Positions 13,095-20,296 of a DNA stretch of 21,744 nucleotides are shown one piece after another; position 1 is the stretch's first letter, and each line of letters begins with the position of its first letter. The stretch covers positions 1 to 21,744 of the forward strand of contig CAZCDM010000021.1 of assembly GCA_964497475.1 (NCBI GenBank). The letters are read 5' to 3'. Position numbers and translations under genes: made by a program. The notes beneath the pieces were generated by a model. It saw only the letters and a list, made by a program, of their open reading frames with translations. It was not told where the DNA came from and ran no database searches. The stretch is from CAZCDM01 sp964497475 (GTDB taxonomy: Bacteria; Planctomycetota; Phycisphaerae; SM23-33).

Positions 13095-14204
13095 TTACGC
13101 AAACTTGTCGAAGAAGACTTTCTCCTCCGGGATGCCTCTCTCGGCGAGCACCTTGACCGACGCATCGCACATGCCCGGCGAGCCGCAGAGGTAGCCCTCG
13201 GCGTCGGTGTCCTGGGAGACGTGCTTGCCGACGACCTCGGTAATCAGGCCGGTCTCGCCGGACCAGTCCTGAAGGTTCTCGCCCGACAGGGCCGGGGTGT
13301 AGGTGAACCAGTCCAGCTCGCCTTCGAGCTGCTTGAGTTCGTCGGTGAAGAACAGGTCCTTCTGGGTGACGGCGCCGAAGAAGTACTGCACCGGCCGATC
13401 GTTGCCGACCTCTTTGAGGTAGCGGACCATCGACCAGAACGGGGCCATGCCGCTGCCGCCGGCGATCCAGACCATCGGGGTGGCCGATTCGGAAATGCGG
13501 AAGTCGCCATACGGGCCGGTGAAGGTGACCTCGTCGCCCTCGGAGAGGTGCTCGAAGACCCACGTCGTGCAAATGCCCCCCGGCACTAGCCGGATGATCA
13601 GCTCGATGTGGCGGTTGTCGCTGGGCACTGACGAGAGGCTGTAGGCCCGGCTGACGGGGTCGGGATTATCGCCGTAGGCGGGTGCTTCGAGCTGGACGTA
13701 ATGGCCCGGATGGTAGTCGATCGTTTCCGGGTCGATCAGCTCGATCCGCAGCTCCTTGATATCGTGCGTCAGGTCGCGGATGCGCTCGACACGGCCTCGG
13801 TATTGCTTGACGCTGAGCAGCTCCTCGGGGATCTCGATGGCCATGTCCTCGCGGACCTTGATCTGGCAGGAGACGCGGACGTTGTTTTGTTTTTCCTCGT
13901 CGCTGAGCAGGGGTTCTTCGGTGGGTACGAGCGGGCCGGCCCCGTCGAGGACTTTGACCTTGCAGAAGGCGCACGTGCCTCGGCCGCCGCAGGCTGAGGC
14001 GATGAAGATGCCCTGGCTTTTGAGCGTGGCCAGGAGGCTCTGGCCGCCGGTGACGTCGAGTTTCTTCTCGCCGTTGACGGTGATGGTGCACTGGCCGTAG
14101 TTGGCGAGGTATCGCTCGGCGATCAGCAGCAGCACCGCCAGGGCGGTCGCTACGCCGCAGGTCACTCCGGCGGCGATGAGAATGGCGAAAATATCTTGGC
14201 TCAT
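13095..14204 (-). CDS. nqrF: Na+-translocating NADH:quinone reductase subunit F
   Basis: NqrF is the NADH-oxidising entry subunit of the sodium pump. The 369-aa protein has one N-terminal membrane helix (about 8-29), a ferredoxin domain with Cys72, Cys78, Cys81 (ACGGRGTCAFC) and Cys113 binding [2Fe-2S], an FAD domain with RAYSLSS (186-192), and an NADH domain with GGSGMAPFW (249-257) and a C-terminal YLCGSPGMCDASV motif. Cysteine spacing equals that of the Vibrio protein; the whole is about 40 residues shorter. It ends with a terminal aromatic as usual (FFDKFA). It lies 53 nt after nqrE. No clear Shine-Dalgarno is seen. The presence of NqrF and the lack of RnfB/RnfC make this NQR rather than RNF. 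Confidence 0.95.
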   Translation of the reverse strand: MSQDIFAILIAAGVTCGVATALAVLLLIAERYLANYGQCTITVNGEKKLDVTGGQSLLATLKSQGIFIASACGGRGTCAFCKVKVLDGAGPLVPTEEPLLSDEEKQNNVRVSCQIKVREDMAIEIPEELLSVKQYRGRVERIRDLTHDIKELRIELIDPETIDYHPGHYVQLEAPAYGDNPDPVSRAYSLSSVPSDNRHIELIIRLVPGGICTTWVFEHLSEGDEVTFTGPYGDFRISESATPMVWIAGGSGMAPFWSMVRYLKEVGNDRPVQYFFGAVTQKDLFFTDELKQLEGELDWFTYTPALSGENLQDWSGETGLITEVVGKHVSQDTDAEGYLCGSPGMCDASVKVLAERGIPEEKVFFDKFA

Positions 14205-14257
14205 ATGGTTCTATTTACGTTTCGCTGCGGGCTGTCGTGCAGCACAGTGTATTGCGG

Positions 14258-14905
14258 CTACATCTTGATCATGCCCTGGAAGATGATGAAGCACAGGGCC
14301 ATGATGCCGGTGATGATCAGGGTAATGCCCGGCCCCTCCAGGCCCGGGGGGACGTTTGCTTTTTTGAGGCGTTCGCGGATGCCGGCCATCAGGATAATCG
14401 CCACGCACCAGCCCAGCCCGCTGCCGAAGCCGTAGACCAGGGCGTTGAGCCCGGTCATGTCGAGGTTGACCATGAACAGGCTCGTGCCGAGGATCGCACA
14501 GTTGACGGTGATCAGCGGCAGGAACACGCCCAGGGCGAAGTAGAGCTTGAGGCTGATCTTTTCGATGATCATCTCGGCCAGTTGGACGAAGGCGGCGATG
14601 ACGACGATGAAGAGGATGAGCTTCAGGCTCTCGGCGGGAATCGGCACGCCGGCGGCCTGGAGGGGCAGGAGCACCTCGTAGTACAGCAGCGAGTTGAGCA
14701 TGCACGTGCCGGTCGTCACGAACGTCACGGCCAGGCCCATGCCCACCGCGCTGCGGAGGTTCCGGCTGACGGCCAGGAACGGGCACATGCCCAGAAACCG
14801 CGTCAGCAGGATGTTGTCGGTAAAGGCTGCCGAGAGAAGAATCAGCAGCAGCACCATGCCCGGGCGGGTCTGCATTTCCGAAACGGCCAGCATCGCGAGG
14901 GTCAT
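14258..14905 (-). CDS. nqrE: Na+-translocating NADH:quinone reductase subunit E
   Basis: The 215-aa integral membrane protein has about six helices, as in NqrE/RnfA. Cys41 (FLGMCPFLAVS) and Cys136 (ITVNCAILG) are the conserved half-membrane cysteines which, with two of NqrD, bind the intramembrane iron centre. The ATG at 14905 has GGAGGT 6 nt upstream and overlaps the nqrD stop (ATGA). Compared with Vibrio NqrE the N-terminus is extended by some 15 residues (MTLAMLAVSEMQTRPG), so an internal Met start is possible but lacks a comparable ribosome site. It forms, with NqrD, the inverted pair at the core of the pump. Confidence 0.93.
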   Translation of the reverse strand: MTLAMLAVSEMQTRPGMVLLLILLSAAFTDNILLTRFLGMCPFLAVSRNLRSAVGMGLAVTFVTTGTCMLNSLLYYEVLLPLQAAGVPIPAESLKLILFIVVIAAFVQLAEMIIEKISLKLYFALGVFLPLITVNCAILGTSLFMVNLDMTGLNALVYGFGSGLGWCVAIILMAGIRERLKKANVPPGLEGPGITLIITGIMALCFIIFQGMIKM

Positions 14906-15564
14906 GATCCACCTCCGGGAGTCTCGGCGGCGGCTTCGCGTCGCAGGGCTGCGCCTCGCATGATCCAGACGACGATGGCCAGGACGAAGAAGGCGCCGGG
15001 GGGCATGATCATGATGACCCACTGGTAGCCGTTGGCCTGCCACCATTGCGTCAGCGGGCCGAGTTCCAGGCCGAAGATCGTTCCGAAGCCCAGCACCTCG
15101 CGGACGATGGCTACGGCCATGAGCACGAAGCTGTAGCCCAGCCCCGCCCCCAGGCCGTCCATGACCGAGGCGAAGGGTTTGTTCTTGCTGGCGAAGGCTT
15201 CCAGCCGGCCCATGACGATGCAGTTGGTGATGATGAGCCCGACGTAGGCGGCGATTTCCCGCTGGATGGCCGGGAAGAACGCCCGCAGGAAGATGTCCAC
15301 GCAGATGACGTACACGGCGATGATGAGCACCTGGACCATCATGCGGACGCGCCGGGGGGTGTAGTTCCGCAGCAGGCTGACGGTGAGGCTGCTCATGGTC
15401 GTCGCCCAGATCAACCCGCCGCACATCAGCAGCGTGTTGAACATCCGGTTGGTCACAGCCAGGGCGCTGCAGATGCCCAGCACCTGTCGGAAAACGGGGT
15501 TCTCCGCCCAGAGCTGGGTCAGGGCGGCCTGGCGGGCGGAGAGGACGTCACCGGGAGCTGGCAT
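14902..15564 (-). CDS. nqrD: Na+-translocating NADH:quinone reductase subunit D
   Basis: The 220-aa membrane protein matches NqrD: ENPVFRQVLGICSALAVTNR near 21-40 with Cys32, and YVGLIITNCIVMGRLEAF near 107-124 with Cys115, the two cysteines that pair with those of NqrE around the intramembrane iron site. FGTIFGLEL and the MIMPPGAFFVLA helix follow in the usual order. The ATG at 15564 has GGAGG 8 nt upstream, inside the end of nqrC, and the genes overlap by 17 nt. The conserved cysteines indicate a functional subunit. Confidence 0.95.
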   Translation of the reverse strand: MPAPGDVLSARQAALTQLWAENPVFRQVLGICSALAVTNRMFNTLLMCGGLIWATTMSSLTVSLLRNYTPRRVRMMVQVLIIAVYVICVDIFLRAFFPAIQREIAAYVGLIITNCIVMGRLEAFASKNKPFASVMDGLGAGLGYSFVLMAVAIVREVLGFGTIFGLELGPLTQWWQANGYQWVIMIMPPGAFFVLAIVVWIMRGAALRREAAAETPGGGS

Positions 15565-16291
15565 GGGGGGCCTCCTCGGTGGTGTAGGGGAAGGTTTTGG
15601 CCTCGGCGCGGACCTCGGCGAGCTTGGTCGCCAGGTCGTCGTTGACGAATCGCTGGACGGCGTTGGAAGTGTGGGTCGCGCCGGTGATGGTATCGACGTG
15701 CCGGCCGAACTGCGGGCTGGACTTGGGAATCTCGGCGGTGGGCGTCTTGGTGATGTAGATGAACTTCTCGCCAGCCGGCGGGGGGGTGAGGTTCAGGCCC
15801 TTCCACTGGCGGCGGAACTCGGCCTCGGTGATCCGCGCGCCAAGGCCCGGCGTTTCGGCCTGCTGGAGGAACGTCACGCCCAGGGCCCGCAGCGAGTCGA
15901 CCTCGAAGGCCAACAGCCCCCCGATGTACGCCCAATAGCCAATGCCATCAATCGCAAACGCGGCGGCGTAGGGCGCATCGCCCGGCTGGGCGTCGGGCTT
16001 GAAGGCAAAATAGCGGTAGGACAGCGGGCTTTTGGGGTCCTGGCCGGCCAGCAGCTTGCGGCGGATCTGTTTTTCGCAGATGGCGACGACCTCGTCGTCG
16101 CTCATGGTTTCGGGATCGCCGAGGGCGAAAATCTGCACCAGCGACCGCTGGGTCAGCAGTTGCTCGTTGCGGCGGACGGTGGGCTTGGTGACTACATAGA
16201 GGACCATGATCGCCCCGGTGAACACGGCCGAGATCAACGCCGCGAAGAAGATCACGTAGGCGGGGTTTTTGTCCGGATCGAAGCGCGGCAT
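15548..16291 (-). CDS. nqrC: Na+-translocating NADH:quinone reductase subunit C
   Basis: The 247-aa protein has one N-terminal membrane helix (about 12-36) and a periplasmic FMN-binding domain. The flavinylation motif DTITGATHTS places the covalent FMN on Thr206, attached by ApbE (no apbE gene in this window). Other family landmarks are YWAYIGGLLAFEVD (119-132), LGVTFLQQAETPGLGARI (137-154) and FRRQWKG. The ATG at 16291 shares one base with the nqrB stop (TAATG) and has AAGGAGG 7 nt upstream. The order B-C-D-E-F is that of standard nqr operons. Confidence 0.95.
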   Translation of the reverse strand: MPRFDPDKNPAYVIFFAALISAVFTGAIMVLYVVTKPTVRRNEQLLTQRSLVQIFALGDPETMSDDEVVAICEKQIRRKLLAGQDPKSPLSYRYFAFKPDAQPGDAPYAAAFAIDGIGYWAYIGGLLAFEVDSLRALGVTFLQQAETPGLGARITEAEFRRQWKGLNLTPPPAGEKFIYITKTPTAEIPKSSPQFGRHVDTITGATHTSNAVQRFVNDDLATKLAEVRAEAKTFPYTTEEAPHASSR

Positions 16292-17415
16292 TACGGGGCC
16301 TCCTTGGCAGAGGCAGCGGCGGCGCGACGTTTCTTGCGGTCTTCCAGCGCGGTCGCGCCGATGTCCAGCAACGGCCCGACGATATTGCCAAACAGAATCG
16401 CGAAACTCGCCGCGGCCACGAACACGCCTCGCCATCGCATGAAGACCATGCAAAAGCCGATCAGCAATCCGTAGCCATACTGGGCGAGCGATTTCTTCGG
16501 TGCGCTGACCGGGTCGGTCACCATGAAGACCAGGGCAAAGAGCGTCGTGCCGCCCAGCAGGTTGAACAGCACCGGCGGGACGTTCTCCTTGCCCGGCCCG
16601 TCGAAGCCCATGACGTTGCGGAACAGGAAATTCGCGATGAACACGCCGGCAAAGCCGGTGAGCATGAGCTTCCAGTTGGCGGTTTTGGTCACCAGCAGGA
16701 AGACCGCCGCCAGCAGGATCAGCAGGGCACAGCCCTCGCCCATCGACCCGGCGGTGAGGATTTCGGTCTGGCCGTCCATCGGGAACGTGCCCGAGAGGTT
16801 GCCCCAGAACATGTTCCAGTAGCTGGTCTGGACGTGGGCGTCCTGCATGACGTACATGGGGCTGGCCTGGCTGACGGCGTCGAGGGCGGTCTTGCCCGCC
16901 GAGGCGAGCGATTCCGGCAGGGTGTCGCGGTAGGCGTGCAGGAAGGACCACCGGGTAAAGCCGCCCGGGAACCCCTCAAAGGCCGGCACGAAGCGGTTCG
17001 TCAACGCCGTCGGGAAGCAGACGTATACGAAGGCCCGGCCCAGGATGGCCGGGTTGACGAAGTTCCGCCCGAAGCCGCCGTAGACTTCCTTGCCGAAGAG
17101 GATCGCTACGACAATGCCCACGATGGCGACGTAGTAGGGCACGGTGGGGGGCAGGGACAGGCCGAACAGCAGGCAGGTCACGAAGACGGCCAGGGAGACC
17201 GGCTTGCCACGCTGGCGGGTCATCAGCCATTCGGTCGTGAGCCCGGCGGCGATGACGACGGCCACCACCGACAGCGCCCGCCAGCCGAAGAAGTAGATCG
17301 CCGAAATGAGGATCGGAAGCAGGGCGTAGACGACACGCAGCATCTGAGGCTGCTTCATGAAGAACTTCGGCCCCTTGCGGCGAGTGGTTTTTTTCGTGTC
17401 CGATGTCTCGGCCAT
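16291..17415 (-). CDS. nqrB: Na+-translocating NADH:quinone reductase subunit B
   Basis: The 374-aa membrane protein belongs to the NqrB/RnfD family with about ten helices. Landmarks include FGKEVYGGFGRNFVNPAILG, GRAFVYVCFP, GSMGEGCALLILL and FMVTDPVSAPKK. The expected covalent-FMN motif is D-x-x-S-x-A-T; here it reads DAVSQASPM with Asp179 and Ser185, so Ser would replace the usual Thr as acceptor. The start at 17415 gives an N-terminus of MAETSDTKKTTRRKGPKFFM, which resembles the family; in-frame ATGs at 17463 and 17496 would add 16-27 proline-rich residues. No strong ribosome site decides between them. It is the first gene of the cluster; nqrA, normally upstream, is absent and the upstream space holds a mobile repeat. 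Confidence 0.93.
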   Translation of the reverse strand: MAETSDTKKTTRRKGPKFFMKQPQMLRVVYALLPILISAIYFFGWRALSVVAVVIAAGLTTEWLMTRQRGKPVSLAVFVTCLLFGLSLPPTVPYYVAIVGIVVAILFGKEVYGGFGRNFVNPAILGRAFVYVCFPTALTNRFVPAFEGFPGGFTRWSFLHAYRDTLPESLASAGKTALDAVSQASPMYVMQDAHVQTSYWNMFWGNLSGTFPMDGQTEILTAGSMGEGCALLILLAAVFLLVTKTANWKLMLTGFAGVFIANFLFRNVMGFDGPGKENVPPVLFNLLGGTTLFALVFMVTDPVSAPKKSLAQYGYGLLIGFCMVFMRWRGVFVAAASFAILFGNIVGPLLDIGATALEDRKKRRAAAASAKEAP

Positions 17416-17578
17416 GAGCGGCTGGTCCTGTGGTGGTCGATCGGCCTGCGGTGGGTGCAGCATACGAAAGAGCCCCCGCAAATACAACCCCTGCATCGGG
17501 AAGTCTATCGGAACGGGCGGGGCGGGCATTGATTGGATTTGGCGGGCGGTCGGCTGGAATTTCGCGGGCGGAGCTTAA

Positions 17579-17739
17579 GGGTACTTTGAAAAATTCAAAT
17601 TCGGATATCGCGTAGGATTTTCGCTTTCTGGCAAAGAGCAAAAAATGGTGCATATGGGCTCATATTCCGCCGTTTTTTGCGATGCCGCCAGGGAGTGAAA
17701 AGACCAGCGAGGCCGAAAAGTGAATTTTTCAAGGTGCCC
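17579..17739. mobile_element. MITE-like element, 161 bp, with terminal inverted repeats and TTAA flanks
   Basis: The element starts GGGTACTTTGAAAAATTC and ends GAATTTTTCAAGGTGCCC, which are inverted copies with two differences over 18 nt, and the match continues loosely to about 27 nt. TTAA stands directly outside on both sides (17575-17578 and 17740-17743), consistent with a 4-bp target duplication. It has no transposase gene. Its right 54 bp recur almost unchanged at 1-54. It lies between nqrB and purN, about 164 nt upstream of the nqrB start. It must have been moved by an enzyme encoded elsewhere. Confidence 0.72.
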
Positions 17740-17798
17740 TTAAGTCGTAGCGACCTTGCTCGACAATTCCTTTGGCGGGATCGGCCGCCGAAAGACCA

Positions 17799-18091
17799 TG
17801 ACCGCCCTGACCATCCATTCCGCTTCGGTGCATCTGCGTGGTGGCGGTCTGCAGCCGGGGGCGGGGCAGTTCGGCCGGGCGCTGCTTCAGCCGGGCCGGG
17901 CCGGCCAGGCGCGCAGCGTAGATGACGGCCCGACCGCCCAGCGTGTGCGGGTCCGGCCGCACCGCCAGGCTCCGGTGGACGAGCCTCCCGCCGCGGTCCG
18001 CCAGACGGGCGATTCCCGCACGCAGCTCTACGCCGATCACGAGGCCACCTGGCCGGGCCGATCGTGGCGATACATCAACTTCCTGCTCTGA
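17799..18091 (+). CDS. Doubtful small ORF, unknown
   Basis: The 736-nt stretch between nqrB and purN holds, besides the MITE, one frame with strongly GC-biased third positions: 97 codons from ATG 17799 to TGA 18091. The product begins MTALTIHSASVHLRGGGLQP and ends EATWPGRSWRYINFLL, with a low-complexity Arg/Gly/Pro-rich middle and no recognisable domain, signal or membrane segment. No Shine-Dalgarno or -10 hexamer stands at the start. It precedes purN by 60 nt. A minus-strand frame across the same bases is equally open, so this may not be a gene. Confidence 0.35.
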
Positions 18092-18116
18092 TCGGCTCGC
18101 GCGGGTCGGCAGGGCG

Positions 18117-18145
18117 TTGACGGGCCGGGCCGTTGCGGGTGTAAT
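18117..18145 (+). promoter_or_regulatory. purN promoter with expected leaderless start
   Basis: TTGACG (18117-18122, 5 of 6) and TGTAAT (18140-18145, 5 of 6) are separated by 17 nt, the best sigma-70-like pair in the window. The -10 ends 6 nt before the purN ATG, so transcription should begin at the start codon itself. There is no Shine-Dalgarno. Confidence 0.6.
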
Positions 18146-18151
18146 GCGGCC

Positions 18152-18760
18152 ATGACCACTCCGCAGGATCATCCATTGCGTTTGGGCGTGCTTCTTTCCG
18201 GCGGCGGCCGGACCATGCTGAATCTCCAGGAAGCCATCGACGCCGGCGAGCTGGACGCCGAGATTGTCACCGTTGTCGCATCGCGCCCCTGCAAGGGGCT
18301 CGGCCGCGCCGCCGAGGCGGGCCTGGCCACGCACCTGGTGAACTATCGCGACTTCGGCGCGGACCGCCTGGCCGAGTACTCCGATGCGATCACCGCCTGC
18401 CTCGATCGGGCCGGTGTCGAACTGGTCATCATGGCCGGCTTCCTCAGCAAGTGGATCATCCCCGCCGGCTACGCCGGGCGAGTCATGAACATTCACCCGG
18501 CCCTGCTGCCGAAGTTCGGCGGCCAGGGCATGTTCGGCCATCACGTCCACGAGGCGGTCATCGCCGCCGGCGAGGTCACCTCCGGCTGCACGGTGCACTT
18601 CGTGAACAACGACTACGATTCCGGGCCGATCATCCTCCAGCGGTCCGTACCCGTCGAGCCCGGCGATACGCCGGAGGACCTCGCCGCCCGCGTCTTCGTC
18701 GAAGAATGCATTGCCTACCCCGAGGCGATTCGTCGCTACGCCGCCGGTGAGTTGAGTTGA
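18152..18760 (+). CDS. purN: Phosphoribosylglycinamide formyltransferase
   Basis: PurN transfers a formyl group from 10-formyltetrahydrofolate to GAR in purine synthesis. The 202-aa protein has the phosphate loop as LLSGGGRTMLNLQEAI (14-29), two residues longer than the E. coli SGNGSNLQ loop. The catalytic set is Asn113, His115 (VMNIHPALLPKFGG) and Asp156 (NNDYDSGPIILQ), with His149 nearby. The segment between them (GGQGMFGHHVHEAVIAAG) is five residues longer than in E. coli, a variant seen in other PurN. The ATG at 18152 is supported by the promoter position. It is followed after 93 nt by an acyl-CoA/oxaloacid synthase gene with its own ribosome site. Confidence 0.93.
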   Translation: MTTPQDHPLRLGVLLSGGGRTMLNLQEAIDAGELDAEIVTVVASRPCKGLGRAAEAGLATHLVNYRDFGADRLAEYSDAITACLDRAGVELVIMAGFLSKWIIPAGYAGRVMNIHPALLPKFGGQGMFGHHVHEAVIAAGEVTSGCTVHFVNNDYDSGPIILQRSVPVEPGDTPEDLAARVFVEECIAYPEAIRRYAAGELS

Positions 18761-18776
18761 TGTCCCGGCGGGTGAC

Positions 18777-18805
18777 TTGCATCGCCCTGGCGTTTCGGGT
18801 ACGAT
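18777..18805 (+). promoter_or_regulatory. Possible promoter of the Re-citrate-synthase-like gene
   Basis: TTGCAT (18777-18782) and TACGAT (18800-18805) are 17 nt apart, giving a leader of about 40 nt with the purine-rich AAGGAAGAAGGA about 10 nt before ATG 18854. Both hexamers fit the consensus only in part. Confidence 0.35.
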
Positions 18806-18853
18806 GAATTACCCCGGAAACCATCTTACCCAAGGAAGAAGGACTATTCCCCC

Positions 18854-20209
18854 ATGAGCGATACCACGTTTGAACTTCAGAACATTGACGAGCCGCAGCT
18901 GTATCGGGATCAGTATCCCTATACCGAGCTGCCGAAGGTTCACTTCGAGGATAGCGAGCCCCCCATGGAGCCCTCGCCGGAAATCTGGTGCACCGACACC
19001 ACCTTCCGCGACGGCCAGCAGGCCCGCCCGCCCTATACCACCCAGCAGATTGTCGACATCTTCAAGCTGATGGGCAAGCTGGACAACGGCACGGGCATCA
19101 TCCGCCAGAGCGAGTTCTTCCTCTACAGCAAGAAGGATCGCGAGGCGGTCGAGAAGTGTCGCGAAGTCGGAGCCGAGTTCCCGCAGATCACCAGCTGGAT
19201 TCGTGCGGTGAAAAAGGACTTCCAGCTCGTCAAAGACATGAAACTGCCCGAGACGGGCATCCTGACCAGCTGCAGCGATTACCATATCTATCTCAAGCTC
19301 CGCAAGGATCGCAGCCAGGCCTTGGCGCAGTATCTTGACGTGGCGCGGGCGGCGTTGGATGAGGGCATTATCCCGCGGTGTCACTTCGAGGACATCACCC
19401 GGGCGGACTTCTACGGCTTCGTCGTGCCCTTCGCCATCGAGCTGATGAAGCTCCGCGAGGAGTACGGCATGGATGTCAAAATCCGCCTGTGCGATACGAT
19501 GGGCTATGCCGTTCCGTGGCCTCGCGCGTCGCTGCCGCGCAGCGTACCGAAGATCGTCCACGCCCTGGTCCACGACGCCGGCGTGCCGAGTCGCCTGCTG
19601 GAATGGCACGGCCATAATGACTTCCACAAGGTGCTGATTAACCCGGCGACGGCCTGGCTGTATGGCTGTGCCGCCTGCAACGCGTCTCTGCTGGGCATTG
19701 GCGAGCGGACCGGCAATAGTCCGCTCGAGGCCATGGTCATCGAGGCGGCCCAGCTGCGGGAAATCTGCCCGGCCGACAAGGAGGTCAACTTCCCCGTCAT
19801 CACCGAGATCGCCAATTACTTCCGCGATACGATCAAGCACGAGATTCCCACGAATTTCCCGCTGGTCGGTCGGGACTTCAACACCACGCGGGCGGGCATC
19901 CATGCCGATGGGCTGCTCAAGAGCGAGGAGATTTACTCGGCCTTCGATACCCGCAAGATTCTCGATCGCCCCATTGGCGTGGCCATTACCGACAAGTCCG
20001 GCGCTGCCGGCGTGAAGCACTGGATCGAGTGTCACTTCGACCAGGACGTCGCCAAGGATGACCCGCGTCTCCAGGCAGTTCTTGAAAAGGTCAACGACGA
20101 GTACGAGGCCGGGCGAACCACCGCCATCAGCGATGAGGAAATGCACGCCTGGTATGGCGAGTGCTTCGACATCATCGCCTCGTGGGGCGCCCCGCCGGAT
20201 AATGCCTGA
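18854..20209 (+). CDS. Homocitrate/2-isopropylmalate synthase family enzyme, possible Re-citrate synthase
   Basis: The 451-aa protein is a DRE-TIM metallolyase that condenses acetyl-CoA with a 2-oxoacid. The signature near 48-56 reads DTTFRDGQQ instead of the DTTLRDGEQ usual in LeuA; Arg52 and Asp53 are catalytic and metal residues, with His252 and His254 (EWHGHND) completing the metal site. ASLLGIGERTGNSPLEAM, TRAGIHADGLLKSEEIY and the VAITDKSGAAGVKHW segment follow. There is no LeuA-type allosteric C-terminal domain. Length and the motif IIRQSEFFLYSKKDREAVEK resemble the group that includes Re-citrate synthase of anaerobes such as Clostridium kluyveri; the substrate (oxaloacetate, 2-oxoglutarate or 2-oxoisovalerate) cannot be settled from sequence. 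It stands alone after purN and ends at a strong terminator. Confidence 0.88.
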   Translation: MSDTTFELQNIDEPQLYRDQYPYTELPKVHFEDSEPPMEPSPEIWCTDTTFRDGQQARPPYTTQQIVDIFKLMGKLDNGTGIIRQSEFFLYSKKDREAVEKCREVGAEFPQITSWIRAVKKDFQLVKDMKLPETGILTSCSDYHIYLKLRKDRSQALAQYLDVARAALDEGIIPRCHFEDITRADFYGFVVPFAIELMKLREEYGMDVKIRLCDTMGYAVPWPRASLPRSVPKIVHALVHDAGVPSRLLEWHGHNDFHKVLINPATAWLYGCAACNASLLGIGERTGNSPLEAMVIEAAQLREICPADKEVNFPVITEIANYFRDTIKHEIPTNFPLVGRDFNTTRAGIHADGLLKSEEIYSAFDTRKILDRPIGVAITDKSGAAGVKHWIECHFDQDVAKDDPRLQAVLEKVNDEYEAGRTTAISDEEMHAWYGECFDIIASWGAPPDNA

Positions 20210-20233
20210 GCCACGCAATCCGATGAAATGAAA

Positions 20234-20268
20234 AACAGCCCAGGGCCTCGCCTTGGGCTGTTTTTTTT
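20234..20268. terminator. Rho-independent terminator, bidirectional
   Basis: A 13-bp stem (AACAGCCCAGGGC with GCCTTGGGCTGTT, one G-U pair) has a CTC loop and is followed by T residues (20261-20268). A run of A (20231-20235) on the other side lets it also terminate minus-strand transcription. It sits between the convergent Re-citrate-synthase-like and beta-helix genes. Confidence 0.92.
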
Positions 20269-20296
20269 GCTCCGACCGCGGGGATCGGCATGACGA

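Noticed and set aside
12627..17415. Interpretation of the cluster as RNF instead of NQR
   Set aside because: NqrF with ferredoxin, FAD and NADH domains and NqrC/NqrB order are diagnostic; there is no RnfB or RnfC.
17729..18598. 289-codon minus-strand frame opposite purN
   Set aside because: purN has all catalytic residues and a good promoter; the antisense product resembles no protein.
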